DNA of 44,484 nucleotides, taken from positions 1 to 44,484 of the forward strand of contig CACXLY010000037.1 in assembly GCA_902768605.1 (NCBI GenBank), in the 5' to 3' direction. Shown here one piece after another: positions 8,258-16,490 of this stretch; positions within the stretch are counted from its first letter, which is position 1, and each line of letters begins with the position of its first letter. Below the pieces are notes generated by a model, which saw only the letters and a list, made by a program, of their open reading frames with translations, was not told the origin of the DNA and ran no database searches. Source of the stretch: an uncultured Bacteroidales bacterium (lineage in GTDB: Bacteria; Bacteroidota; Bacteroidia; Bacteroidales; Bacteroidaceae). Position numbers and translations under genes: made by a program.

Positions 8258-8802
8258 AAGGGTGTTTCGAAGTCCTTGAGCATGGGATGCTTCGTGTCCT
8301 TTTCGCTGAGGATTGCTTTCTCGGTTGGGATGCGCCAGTCGATGCCGAGGCTTTCATCTGTGATGGAGATGCCGTCGTCGGCTTCGGGATGGTAGAACTC
8401 ATCGCATTTGTATTGGAAGACAGCCGTTTCGCTCAGCACAGCGAAGCCGTGGGCGAAGCCTTTCGGTACGAAGAACTGCCGGTGGTTGTCCTCTGTGAGT
8501 TCGACGGCGACGTGCTGTCCGTAGGTGGGCGAACCTTTGCGGATGTCGACGGCGACGTCGAGCACGGCGCCCCTGACGCAGCGAACCAGCTTGCTCTGCG
8601 TGTAGGGCGGGCGCTGGAAATGCAGTCCGCGCATCACGCCGTACTGCGACATGCTTTCGTTGTCCTGCACGAAGCGGATGGGGCCGACTTTCTCCTCGAA
8701 CTCCCTCTGCGAGAAGGATTCGAAGAAGTATCCGCGTGCATCCTTGAAGATGCGGGGTTCTATGATGAGTACGCCTTCGATGGCGGTCTTGATTACTTCC
8801 AT
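8239..8802 (-). CDS. rmlC: dTDP-4-dehydrorhamnose 3,5-epimerase
   Basis: The 187-residue protein is a cupin epimerase of normal length. It shows the RmlC landmarks IEPRIFKDARGYFFESF, FVQDNESMS, MRGLHFQ (with the catalytic His of this segment), VDIRKGSPTYGQ, and PKGFAHGFAVLSE. It inverts C3 and C5 of the 4-keto sugar made by RmlB. The final few residues (AIHNS) come from a heptamer repeat and are not conserved family sequence, which suggests the repeat replaced the original stop region. The gene lies between rmlD and rmlB in the same direction. Confidence 0.96.
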   Translation of the reverse strand: MEVIKTAIEGVLIIEPRIFKDARGYFFESFSQREFEEKVGPIRFVQDNESMSQYGVMRGLHFQRPPYTQSKLVRCVRGAVLDVAVDIRKGSPTYGQHVAVELTEDNHRQFFVPKGFAHGFAVLSETAVFQYKCDEFYHPEADDGISITDESLGIDWRIPTEKAILSEKDTKHPMLKDFETPFAIHNS

Positions 8803-8872
8803 TCGTTCCTATTTATTTAACATCGACCATTGACCATTGGGCTGCGCCCTAAGTCTTCGGGTCGGGTTAATT

Positions 8873-8907
8873 TTCAATGTTCAATGTTCAATCTTCAATT
8901 TTCAATG
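8873..8907. repeat. Heptamer tandem repeat TTCAATG over the rmlD stop codon
   Basis: Five 7-bp units run from 8873: TTCAATG, TTCAATG, TTCAATC, TTCAATT, TTCAATG. The rmlD stop codon (8895-8897 on the plus strand) is inside the fourth unit. A shorter pair of GACCATT units lies nearby (about 8825-8838). The rest of the rmlC-rmlD gap (8803-8872) shows nothing else that I can name. Confidence 0.8.
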
Positions 8908-9866
8908 ATGTTCTTGATGCATTTTTCCAGCGAGTCGACCCAGTACGGCACGTCGATGCCGAAGGTTTCCCTGATGCTGCGTTTGTCAAGGACAGAGTAT
9001 GCGGGGCGCTTCACGGGGCTTGGGTATTCCGAGGAATAGCAGGGGCGGATGTCGCAGCCTCTGTGTCCGGCGATGCGCGCAATCATCTGCGTGAAGTCGT
9101 ACCACGAGCAGACGCCCTCGTTCGAGAAGTGATAGATGCCTTGCACGGGCTTCGAGAGGATGACCTGAATGGCTTTTGCGAGGTCGAGGGCATACGTCGG
9201 GGTGCCGCACTGGTCGAAGACAACCTTGAGCTGCGGCTTGGTGGCTGTGAGGTTGAGCATCGTCTTGCAGAAGTTCTTGCCGTATTCGCTGTAGAGCCAC
9301 GCCGTGCGGATGATGATGAAGCCAGCAGACCCTTCCAAACCTCCCCTTAAAGGGGAGGCTTCACTATCTGAGTTCTCCCCCTTTAAGGGGGAGTTAGAGA
9401 GGGTCTTTGGTTGGAATACTTCCATTATCCGCTCCTCACCAAGTTTCTTCGTTTCTCCGTAAACGCCGGTCGGTGTGCCCTGTTGGTCGGGGCGACAGGG
9501 CGTGTTGTAAGGCTCCTTCCCGAAGACATAGTCGGTTGATATCTGGACGAGCCAGCCGCCCACTTCCTTCATCGCGCGGGCCAGGTTCTCGGGGGCCGTC
9601 GCGTTGAGCTTCTCTACGAGCGCTCGGTTCTCGGGAGCCTCGGCTGCATCGACGTTTGTCCACGCGGCGCAGTTCACGATGGCGCGCACGTCGTTCTCCC
9701 TGACCACGGCGCGGATGGCGTCGAGGTCGGTGATGTCGAGAAACGTCGTCTCCACGCCCTCTTGCTCGGTGACGTCGGTGAAGATGTAGCGATCCGTCGA
9801 GCCTTTTGCCACGATGCGCATCTCGTTGCCCAACTGCCCGTTTGCTCCTGTGACGAGTATGTTCAT
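8895..9866 (-). CDS. rmlD: dTDP-4-dehydrorhamnose reductase with an inserted repeat-coded loop
   Basis: The start at 9866 gives MNILVTGANGQLGNEMR, the NADPH-binding motif at the N-terminus. An upstream in-frame start would need the mRNA to begin before the promoter seen at 9894-9901. The protein has 323 residues; the usual family size is about 285-300. It shows VNCAAWTNVDAAE, ISTDYVFG, YGETKKLGEE (YxxxK) and IIIRTAWLYSEYGKNF. The excess comes from about 30 residues (151-180, TLSNSPLKGE...SPLRGGLEGS) coded by the palindromic element at 9328-9415. This lies between the catalytic YxxxK helix and the strand before the RTAW motif, where the family has a short loop. It makes dTDP-L-rhamnose. Confidence 0.94.
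   Translation of the reverse strand: MNILVTGANGQLGNEMRIVAKGSTDRYIFTDVTEQEGVETTFLDITDLDAIRAVVRENDVRAIVNCAAWTNVDAAEAPENRALVEKLNATAPENLARAMKEVGGWLVQISTDYVFGKEPYNTPCRPDQQGTPTGVYGETKKLGEERIMEVFQPKTLSNSPLKGENSDSEASPLRGGLEGSAGFIIIRTAWLYSEYGKNFCKTMLNLTATKPQLKVVFDQCGTPTYALDLAKAIQVILSKPVQGIYHFSNEGVCSWYDFTQMIARIAGHRGCDIRPCYSSEYPSPVKRPAYSVLDKRSIRETFGIDVPYWVDSLEKCIKNIIEN
9328..9415 (-). repeat. In-frame palindromic coding element (inside rmlD)
   Basis: On the coding strand the element starts GACCCTCTCTAACTC and ends in GGGTC. It has two 19-bp dyads: CTCCCCCTTTAAGGGGGAG (9375-9393) and CCTCCCCTTAAAGGGGAGG (9340-9358), separated by a short spacer. The outer parts are also imperfect inverted copies of each other. 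It keeps rmlD open and codes TLSNSPLKGE and SPLRGGLEGS. The same layout, orientation and reading frame recur at 20572-20649 and, expanded, at 37018-37248. Confidence 0.85.
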
Positions 9867-9893
9867 TTCTCTTAAAATACTATAATCCGTGCA

Positions 9894-9901
9894 CAAAGAT
9901 A
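9894..9901 (-). promoter_or_regulatory. Promoter of the rml-CHAT gene group (TATCTTTG)
   Basis: The minus strand reads TATCTTTG, matching the Bacteroidota -7 box TAnnTTTG, 27 bases before the rmlD start at 9866. Upstream is AT-rich, with no clear TTTG at -33. I see no other good -7 box between here and the terminator at 101-130, so the eight downstream genes may share this promoter. Confidence 0.6.
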
Positions 9902-10020
9902 CTAAAAATATATTAAACACCTATCATGTGAGCCGTTTTTTTTGCTCTTATTTGTGCGAGAACGACTTTTGACGACTCCTTCCGACGTGAAGTATCGTTC
10001 CGCCTTTCAGGTTGAATTCT

Positions 10021-10086
10021 TTGCTGCATGGCGACGAAGCAATTGCTGCATCGCGACAAAGCAATTGCTGCATGGCGATGCAGCAA
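10021..10086. repeat. 22-bp tandem repeat, three units
   Basis: TTGCTGC recurs at 10021, 10043 and 10065, exactly 22 bp apart. Each unit is close to an inverted repeat. The third is perfect, with arms TTGCTGCAT and ATGCAGCAA around a 4-base loop. It lies in the 260-base gap between the RecD-like stop (10127) and the rmlD promoter. Nothing else is evident in the gap. Confidence 0.8.
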
Positions 10087-10126
10087 TCAATTACTACTGG
10101 TAAATCTGTTCGTCAGACATTATAAC

Positions 10127-11641
10127 TCAGGCGTCGGCAAGTGCCGCGTCGGGCCAGTTGACGAGATAGACCTGCTCGGTGGCGCGGGTGATGGCGGTGT
10201 AGAGCCAGCGGAAATAGTCGGGCGAGAGCATTTCCTCGGTGATGTATCCCTGGTCGATATAGACGTGCTCCCATTGCCCGCCCTGAGCCTTGTGGCAGGT
10301 GACGGCGTACGCATACTTGATTTGCAGGGCGTTGTAATAGGGGTCCTGGCGCAGTCTCTTCATGCGGTCGCGCCGGTTCGTCAGTTCGGGATAGTCGTCC
10401 CAAACGCCCTGGAAGAGCGCCTCCTGCTGCTCTCGGGTCAGGGCCGGCGCTTCGCTCTGCAGCGTGTCGAGCAGGACGGTGACGTCCATCTCCGTGTTGT
10501 CGTAGTCGGGGAACTGCAAGGTGGCGTCGGCAAAGCGGAAGCCGTAGAAGCTCCTCTCGTTGCGCAGCCGCCGCACCACCGCGACGTCGCCGTTGGCGAT
10601 AAAGGAAGACCCCAATCCCTCCGAAGGAGGGAATAGCCTCTCCCCAACCCTCTCCGAGGGAGAGGGAGCTTTGTCGCCGCGATTCACCCCTCCTTGGGAG
10701 GGGTCGGGGGAGGCTGTCCAATAGTAATTGTTCTTCGCCACCATCACCAGGTCGCCGCTTGAAAGCTCCTCCTCGTGGTCGAGGATGCGGGCGCGGATGC
10801 CGTTGTTGAAGATGTTGGCCCGCTTGTTGCTGCGGGTCACGACTATCGTCCCGTCGGTTCCGTAGTTGCGGTAGCTCTGCTCGAGCGCCTCGATGAGTTC
10901 GTCGCCCGGCAGCACGCGGACGTCCGGGAAGGTCTTGCCTCGGAGCTTCGGGAAAGCATACATCTCGTCGTTCTGGATGAGGCCGCGGAGCATCGTGGCG
11001 TTCCAAAGGATGCCGGACTCCTCGAGCTGGCGCACGACTTCGGTCAGCTGGAGCTCCGTCACCACCATTCCGTAGCCCTCGAGCATCGTGCGGCTCAGGG
11101 CCGGGCTCTCTTCTTCGCCGACCGGCGGAAGCTGTGCCGTGTCACCCACCAGCACGAGGCGGCACCCCTCGCAGGAATAGACGTACTGCAACAGGTCGTC
11201 GAGCAGGCGCCCGCTCCCAAAGATGGTGCGCTCGTGGGAATCGTTCGCTATCATCGACGCCTCGTCCACAATGAACAAAGTGTCCTGCTTGAGGTTGACG
11301 TCGTTCTGAAAGACATCCATCTCCGTGATGGATTTCTGCCGGTATATCTTCCTATGAATAGTGTATGCGGGCACGCCCGCGTAGGACGACAGGACCTTTG
11401 CCGCGCGGCCCGTCGGCGCGAGCAGCATGACCCTCTGCTGCAGCTGCCCAAGCGTCTGAACTAAGGCCGCCAGGAGCGACGTCTTTCCCGTTCCGGCATA
11501 CCCTTTCAGCAGGAAAAGGGCATCACGCTCTCGTGAAAGCAGAAAGTCAGCAAGCAAAAAGATTGCTTTTTCCTGCTCTTTTGTCGGTTTATGCTTGAAG
11601 TTCGCCCTAATAAGAGCACCTAAATCATCACTTATTGCCAT
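10127..11641 (-). CDS. RecD-like ATP-dependent DNA helicase/ATPase
   Basis: The 504-residue superfamily 1 protein has Walker A GYAGTGKT (47-54), Walker B LFIVDEASMI, GDTAQLPPV (motif III), VTRSNKRAN and, near the C-terminus, AVTCHKAQGGQW and YTAITRATEQVYLV (motifs V and VI). This matches the RecD/TraI-like AAA_30 group that is common as a single-gene helicase in Bacteroidota. It probably acts in DNA repair or replication rescue in the cytoplasm. Residues about 308-345 (PDPSQGG...PPSEGLGSS) are coded by a GC-rich palindromic element at 10608-10719. They fall between KNNYYWT and FIANGDVAVV, where family members have only a few residues. Confidence 0.88.
   Translation of the reverse strand: MAISDDLGALIRANFKHKPTKEQEKAIFLLADFLLSRERDALFLLKGYAGTGKTSLLAALVQTLGQLQQRVMLLAPTGRAAKVLSSYAGVPAYTIHRKIYRQKSITEMDVFQNDVNLKQDTLFIVDEASMIANDSHERTIFGSGRLLDDLLQYVYSCEGCRLVLVGDTAQLPPVGEEESPALSRTMLEGYGMVVTELQLTEVVRQLEESGILWNATMLRGLIQNDEMYAFPKLRGKTFPDVRVLPGDELIEALEQSYRNYGTDGTIVVTRSNKRANIFNNGIRARILDHEEELSSGDLVMVAKNNYYWTASPDPSQGGVNRGDKAPSPSERVGERLFPPSEGLGSSFIANGDVAVVRRLRNERSFYGFRFADATLQFPDYDNTEMDVTVLLDTLQSEAPALTREQQEALFQGVWDDYPELTNRRDRMKRLRQDPYYNALQIKYAYAVTCHKAQGGQWEHVYIDQGYITEEMLSPDYFRWLYTAITRATEQVYLVNWPDAALADA
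10608..10719 (-). repeat. Second family of in-frame palindromic coding element (inside the RecD-like gene)
   Basis: Three dyads occur in 112 bases: CCCTCC-GAA-GGAGGG (10617-10631), CCCTCTCC-GAG-GGAGAGGG (10648-10666) and CCCCTCC-TTG-GGAGGGG (10687-10703). They use a CCGAAGG-like centre rather than the TTTAA centre of the element in rmlD. The frame remains open through all of it, adding roughly 37 residues rich in Pro, Ser, Gly and Glu. Confidence 0.8.
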
Positions 11642-11664
11642 TCTTTGATAAAAAAAAGACCTTT

Positions 11665-11699
11665 TTTGTGGTTATGTGAATAATTCTTTTTACTTTTGC
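11665..11699 (+). promoter_or_regulatory. Promoter of the 11734-13781 gene group
   Basis: TACTTTTGC (11691-11699) is a full match to TAnnTTTGC. TTTG at 11665-11668 sits 22 bases upstream as a possible -33 box. The first gene starts 34 bases later at 11734. Confidence 0.75.
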
Positions 11700-11733
11700 G
11701 ATGCGAATATACAAAATAAATCACATATAACGT

Positions 11734-12423
11734 ATGAAAAAGGTAATAAATGTTATTTTAGGTATCTGTGTTGTCGGTTTGCTCTACATTTGCTGGCGCA
11801 GCATTAAGGATACCGAGGACTTCGACGCAACAGTCGCAGCCAGAGAGAATGTTGTTAAGGCGCGTCTCATGGAGATTCGCAGTGCAGAGGAAGCCTGGAA
11901 GGCTCAGCACGACGGAGTGTATTGCTCCGACTGGTCCGAGCTCATCAAGTTCGTGAAGGAAGGCAAGCTGCCCGTCGTCATGAAGCAAGGTGTGCTGACC
12001 GAGGACCAAATGAACAAGGGCCTGACCGAAAGCAAGGCAGCAGCCATCGTCAACAGCGGCGACCAGGCTGCCATCGCGGCTAACGGCCTGCAGAACTTCA
12101 AGCGCGATACCATCTGGGTTTCGCTGCAAGACTCACTCTACAACTACGAAGGCTTCGTGGCAGACTCAATGTGCTACATCCCCTTCTCTCAGGGCGACAC
12201 CTTCGAAATTATTGCCTGTCCCAACACCACTCGCTCGGGTACCATCATCCAGGTGATGGAGTGCAACGCCCCCGACAGCTGTTTCCTCAAGGGAATGGGC
12301 AAGGCTGGCAGCCGCCTCATCTACAATCGTAACGAAGAGGCAAACGCCAAGGGCGCTTATCCTGGCTTGAAGATTGGCGACGCCGGCAACAACTGGAACA
12401 ACAATGCTGGCAACTGGGAGTAA
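11734..12423 (+). CDS. Membrane-anchored protein of unknown function, pilin-like N-terminal half
   Basis: The 229-residue protein has one N-terminal membrane segment (VINVILGICVVGLLYICW, about 4-21) followed by a long charged helix (FDATVAARENVVKARLMEI, then RSAEEAWKAQHDGVYCSDW). The order of membrane anchor, long helix and 'aq..h.g.Y..' resembles pseudopilins, but there is no prepilin peptidase site, so this is only a resemblance. The C-terminal half is beta-rich with three Cys residues, and ends in an Asn/Gly-rich tail (DAGNNWNNNAGNWE). The next gene overlaps its end, and DUF3822 and rsmD follow. I do not recognise the family. Confidence 0.75.
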   Translation: MKKVINVILGICVVGLLYICWRSIKDTEDFDATVAARENVVKARLMEIRSAEEAWKAQHDGVYCSDWSELIKFVKEGKLPVVMKQGVLTEDQMNKGLTESKAAAIVNSGDQAAIAANGLQNFKRDTIWVSLQDSLYNYEGFVADSMCYIPFSQGDTFEIIACPNTTRSGTIIQVMECNAPDSCFLKGMGKAGSRLIYNRNEEANAKGAYPGLKIGDAGNNWNNNAGNWE

Positions 12424-13141
12424 TTCACTTGCTGGCTATAGACTATCCATCCGCTTCGGTGCGGATGGATTTTCTTTTTCTGTACTCGGCACTCTCGACG
12501 GCTCTGTCGTGCAGACAGACCGCTATCCCGTGCCGACGCCATCGGCTGTGGCGGACGTGCTGAGGCAGGCGCTGAGGAAACCTTACCTGATGGATTATCG
12601 CTTCCAAAGCGTCGAGTTCGCCGTCGAGACGCAGACCACCATCGTCCCCCTCGAGCACTTCAACAAGAGCGACATGCTCGCGTTCTATCGCCTATGCTTT
12701 CCGACTTGGCAATCAAGCGTGGCAGACATGCAGTACCAGATACTGTCGTCGCTCGAAGCCGTCATGATATTCTGCCTCGACAGCGACGTCCTTCAGGTCG
12801 TCAGGGAGTGTTATCCCGATGTCAAGGTCTGCTGCACGGACGCCTTGCTGCTGGAGCGTTTTGCCGCTCAACAGGAGAAACGTCCCGCTCCGGAGGATGC
12901 CGAGGGGCAAGATGTCTATGTCAGTTTCGCCGACAGACGTTTCTTTGTGGCCGTCTTCCGTCGGGGCAAGCTGCAGTACGCCGCGTCGCAGGAGGCCTCG
13001 AACGACAACGACCGCGCCTACTTGCTGCTCGGCATCTGGAAAGCCCTCGAGCTGCGAGCACAACGCGACGCCTGCCATCTCGAAGGCGCATCGAAGGAAT
13101 TGAAGAAAACGTTAGCGGAGTACATCCTAAATATTGAGTGA
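12404..13141 (+). CDS. DUF3822 family protein
   Basis: The protein of about 245 residues matches the Bacteroidota-specific DUF3822 family. It begins with YRLSIRFGADGFSFSV and has LMDYRFQSVEFAVET, FVPLE-like IVPLEHF, and VYVSFADRRFFVAVFRRGKLQY. The tandem actin-like halves suggest an ASKHA fold, though the function is unknown. I chose ATG 12404 (20-base overlap with the previous gene); ATG 12374 is in frame and gives a 50-base overlap. The location immediately before rsmD is the usual one for this family. The stop codon (TGA, 13139-13141) lies within the first heptamer of a repeat tract. Confidence 0.8.
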   Translation: MLATGSNSLAGYRLSIRFGADGFSFSVLGTLDGSVVQTDRYPVPTPSAVADVLRQALRKPYLMDYRFQSVEFAVETQTTIVPLEHFNKSDMLAFYRLCFPTWQSSVADMQYQILSSLEAVMIFCLDSDVLQVVRECYPDVKVCCTDALLLERFAAQQEKRPAPEDAEGQDVYVSFADRRFFVAVFRRGKLQYAASQEASNDNDRAYLLLGIWKALELRAQRDACHLEGASKELKKTLAEYILNIE

Positions 13142-13237
13142 AGAGTGAAGAACGAAGAGTGAAGAATAAAAGTAACTAAACAGCGGCGAAAGTAACTCTA
13201 ATTCTTCACTCTTCACTCTTCGTTCTTCACTCTTCGC
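13136..13237. repeat. Heptamer repeats in inverted arms between DUF3822 and rsmD
   Basis: The left arm has 7-bp units GAGTGAA, GAGTGAA, GAACGAA, GAGTGAA, GAATAAA (13136-13170). The right arm (13201-13237) has the complementary TTCACTC-type units. The arms can pair over about 28 bases to form a large hairpin in the mRNA, with a loop of about 30 bases. The DUF3822 stop is inside the left arm, and rsmD begins 11 bases after the right arm. Confidence 0.85.
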
Positions 13238-13247
13238 TTACGAAGAC

Positions 13248-13781
13248 ATGAGAATCATCACAGGCAAATACAAAGGCAGGCATTTCGATGTGCCGCGCAG
13301 CTTCTCGGCACGCCCGACGACGGACTTCGCGAAGGAAAACCTCTTCAACGTCCTGCAGGGCTATCTCGACTTCAGCGAGGGGCCGACGGCTCTCGACCTC
13401 TTTTCCGGGACGGGCAGCATCACGCTGGAGCTCGTGAGCCGAGGTTGCAGCCGCGTCATCAGCATTGAGCTCGACGTGCGCCACCACCGCCTCATCCGCC
13501 AGTTCCTCGATAAGCTGCAGGATACGGCGGCGTTGCCCGTCCGCGGCGACGTCTTCCAGTACCTCGCAAAGTGTCGCGAACAGTTCGACTTCATCTTTGC
13601 CGACCCGCCCTACGCCCTGCCGCAGCTGCCCGAGCTGCCCGACATCATCCTCTCTCGCCCATTGCTCAAGCCCGATGGTCTCTTTGTCCTCGAGCACGGC
13701 AAGACAAACGACTTCTCGCAGCACCCGCGCTTCGTCGAGCACCGCGCCTACGGCAGCGTCAACTTCTCCTTCTTCCAGTAA
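13248..13781 (+). CDS. rsmD: 16S rRNA (guanine(966)-N2)-methyltransferase
   Basis: The 177-residue protein has the usual RsmD size. MRIITGKYKGRHF opens the protein; RPTTDFAKENLFNVL, the SAM-binding LDLFSGTGSITLEL (about 46-59) and the catalytic FADPPY (N6/N2 methylase motif IV, about 118-123) follow. It methylates G966 of 16S rRNA during 30S assembly. DUF3822 immediately upstream in the same direction is the standard Bacteroidota arrangement. Confidence 0.95.
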   Translation: MRIITGKYKGRHFDVPRSFSARPTTDFAKENLFNVLQGYLDFSEGPTALDLFSGTGSITLELVSRGCSRVISIELDVRHHRLIRQFLDKLQDTAALPVRGDVFQYLAKCREQFDFIFADPPYALPQLPELPDIILSRPLLKPDGLFVLEHGKTNDFSQHPRFVEHRAYGSVNFSFFQ

Positions 13782-13830
13782 GAAAACTTGCCTCGCGTAC
13801 GCGCGTATTTATCTATAATGTAATATAAAA

Positions 13831-13866
13831 GAGGGTGTGCCTATTTTGACACACCCTCATGTTTTT
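13831..13866. terminator. Bidirectional terminator between rsmD and pckA
   Basis: GAGGGTGTG (13831-13839) and CACACCCTC (13850-13858) form a 9-bp stem. Downstream on the plus strand is a run of T residues (13862-13866). On the minus strand the stem is followed by TTTT. It lies between two convergent genes and can serve both. Confidence 0.85.
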
Positions 13867-13930
13867 ACAGCTTCGGACCTGCGGCGACGAGTTCTCTGTT
13901 TAGAGTTCGTTGCCTTTCGGTCTTATTGCT

Positions 13931-13957
<27 letters not shown>
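13864..13957. repeat. 28-bp direct repeat duplicating the pckA 3' end
   Basis: Bases 13930-13957, which cover the last eight pckA codons plus the stop, are repeated exactly at 13864-13891, 66 bp farther along the pckA transcript. The distance is a multiple of three, so read-through of the first stop would add 22 codons and end with the same LVAAGPKL. The 38 bases between the copies have no other obvious structure. Confidence 0.85.
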
Positions 13958-15544
<1,587 letters not shown>

Positions 15545-15600
15545 TGTTTTGTTGTTGTTGAATTTATGATTAATACTGTGTCTTTGTCTCTTAAGCGGGT

Positions 15601-15609
15601 GCAAAGTTA
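15601..15609 (-). promoter_or_regulatory. pckA promoter -7 box (TAACTTTGC)
   Basis: The minus strand reads TAACTTTGC, a full TAnnTTTGC match, 56 bases before the pckA ATG at 15544. No clear -33 TTTG is seen. Confidence 0.7.
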
Positions 15610-15701
15610 CAATTTTCTTCTGATTTAGTGAAGCGTGTCACACTTTTTTTGCAGGGGACGCACGTTTTATTTCTCTTTGTGTGCTTTTTTGCAAAGCTTA
15701 C

Positions 15702-15733
15702 TTTGCATTTATAATGCGATTTTGTATCTTTGC
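15702..15733 (+). promoter_or_regulatory. upp promoter
   Basis: TATCTTTGC (15725-15733) with TTTG at 15702-15705, 19 bases apart, is a near-ideal Bacteroidota promoter. The ATG of upp is at 15761, giving a leader of about 20 bases. Confidence 0.8.
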
Positions 15734-15760
15734 AGGCAGGAAGAATTAAACAAAGAGAGC

Positions 15761-16423
15761 ATGAAAGTTATCAATATGAGCGAGACGCCGAGCGTCATCA
15801 ACCAGTACGTGAGTGAACTTCGAGATGTCAATGTGCAGCAAGACCGCATGCGTTTCCGCCGGAATTTGGAGCGCATCGGGGAAATGATGGCATTCGAAAT
15901 AAGTAAAGACCTCAGCTATAAGGAGACGACGGTGCAGACGCCGTTGGCCGAGTGCAAGTGCCAACGCCTCTCGGAGGAAATTGTGCTGGCCACCATCTTT
16001 CGTGCCGGACTGCCCTTCCATCAGGGCTTCCTCAATGTCTTCGACAAGGCGGAGAACGGTTTCGTGAGTGCCTTCCGCTACTATAAGGACAAGGAATGCA
16101 GCAAGGTGGGCGTGAATGTGGAGTACATGGCGTCGCCCGACTTGACCGACAAGACGCTCATCATCGTCGATCCTATGCTGGCCAAGGGTTACAGCTTGGA
16201 GTTGGGTCTGGTTGCTCTCCTCAAGAATGGCAGGCCGCGTCGGGCTATCCTGGTGAGCGTCATTGCCAGCGAGGAAGGCGTTGCACACATAGAGCAGAGC
16301 TTTGGCGAGTACGAAGAAGTGGAGCTGTGGTGCGCTGCCATCGACCCTGTTTTGAACGAGCGCAGCTACATTGTGCCGGGGCTTGGCGACGCGGGCGACT
16401 TGGCGTTCGGTGACAAGCTATAA
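15761..16423 (+). CDS. upp: Uracil phosphoribosyltransferase
   Basis: The 220-residue protein makes UMP from uracil and PRPP (pyrimidine salvage, cytoplasm). The start at 15761 (MKVINMSETPSV) follows a good promoter. Family landmarks are ETTVQTPLAECKCQRL, IFRAGLPFHQGFLN, DKTLIIVDPMLAKGYSLELGL (PRPP loop, split here after MLAKG) and the uracil-binding YIVPGLGDAGDLAFG near the C-terminus. The PRPP loop is atypical: Upp proteins usually read DPMLATGGS or similar, and here Lys and Tyr occupy the Thr and second Gly positions. It converges on the S46 peptidase gene. Confidence 0.93.
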   Translation: MKVINMSETPSVINQYVSELRDVNVQQDRMRFRRNLERIGEMMAFEISKDLSYKETTVQTPLAECKCQRLSEEIVLATIFRAGLPFHQGFLNVFDKAENGFVSAFRYYKDKECSKVGVNVEYMASPDLTDKTLIIVDPMLAKGYSLELGLVALLKNGRPRRAILVSVIASEEGVAHIEQSFGEYEEVELWCAAIDPVLNERSYIVPGLGDAGDLAFGDKL

Positions 16424-16426
16424 GTG

Positions 16427-16467
16427 AAACGCCGCAGACGGAGCTTTTCTCTCCGCTTGCGGCGTTT
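16427..16467. terminator. Hairpin between convergent upp and S46 peptidase genes
   Basis: AAACGCCGCA...GGAG pairs with CTCC...TGCGGCGTTT across 16427-16467, with a short T-rich loop. The outer A/T runs give TTT after the stem in both directions, so it may terminate both genes. Confidence 0.6.
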
Positions 16468-16490
16468 GCATGTTTCGCCTGTGACGTCTT

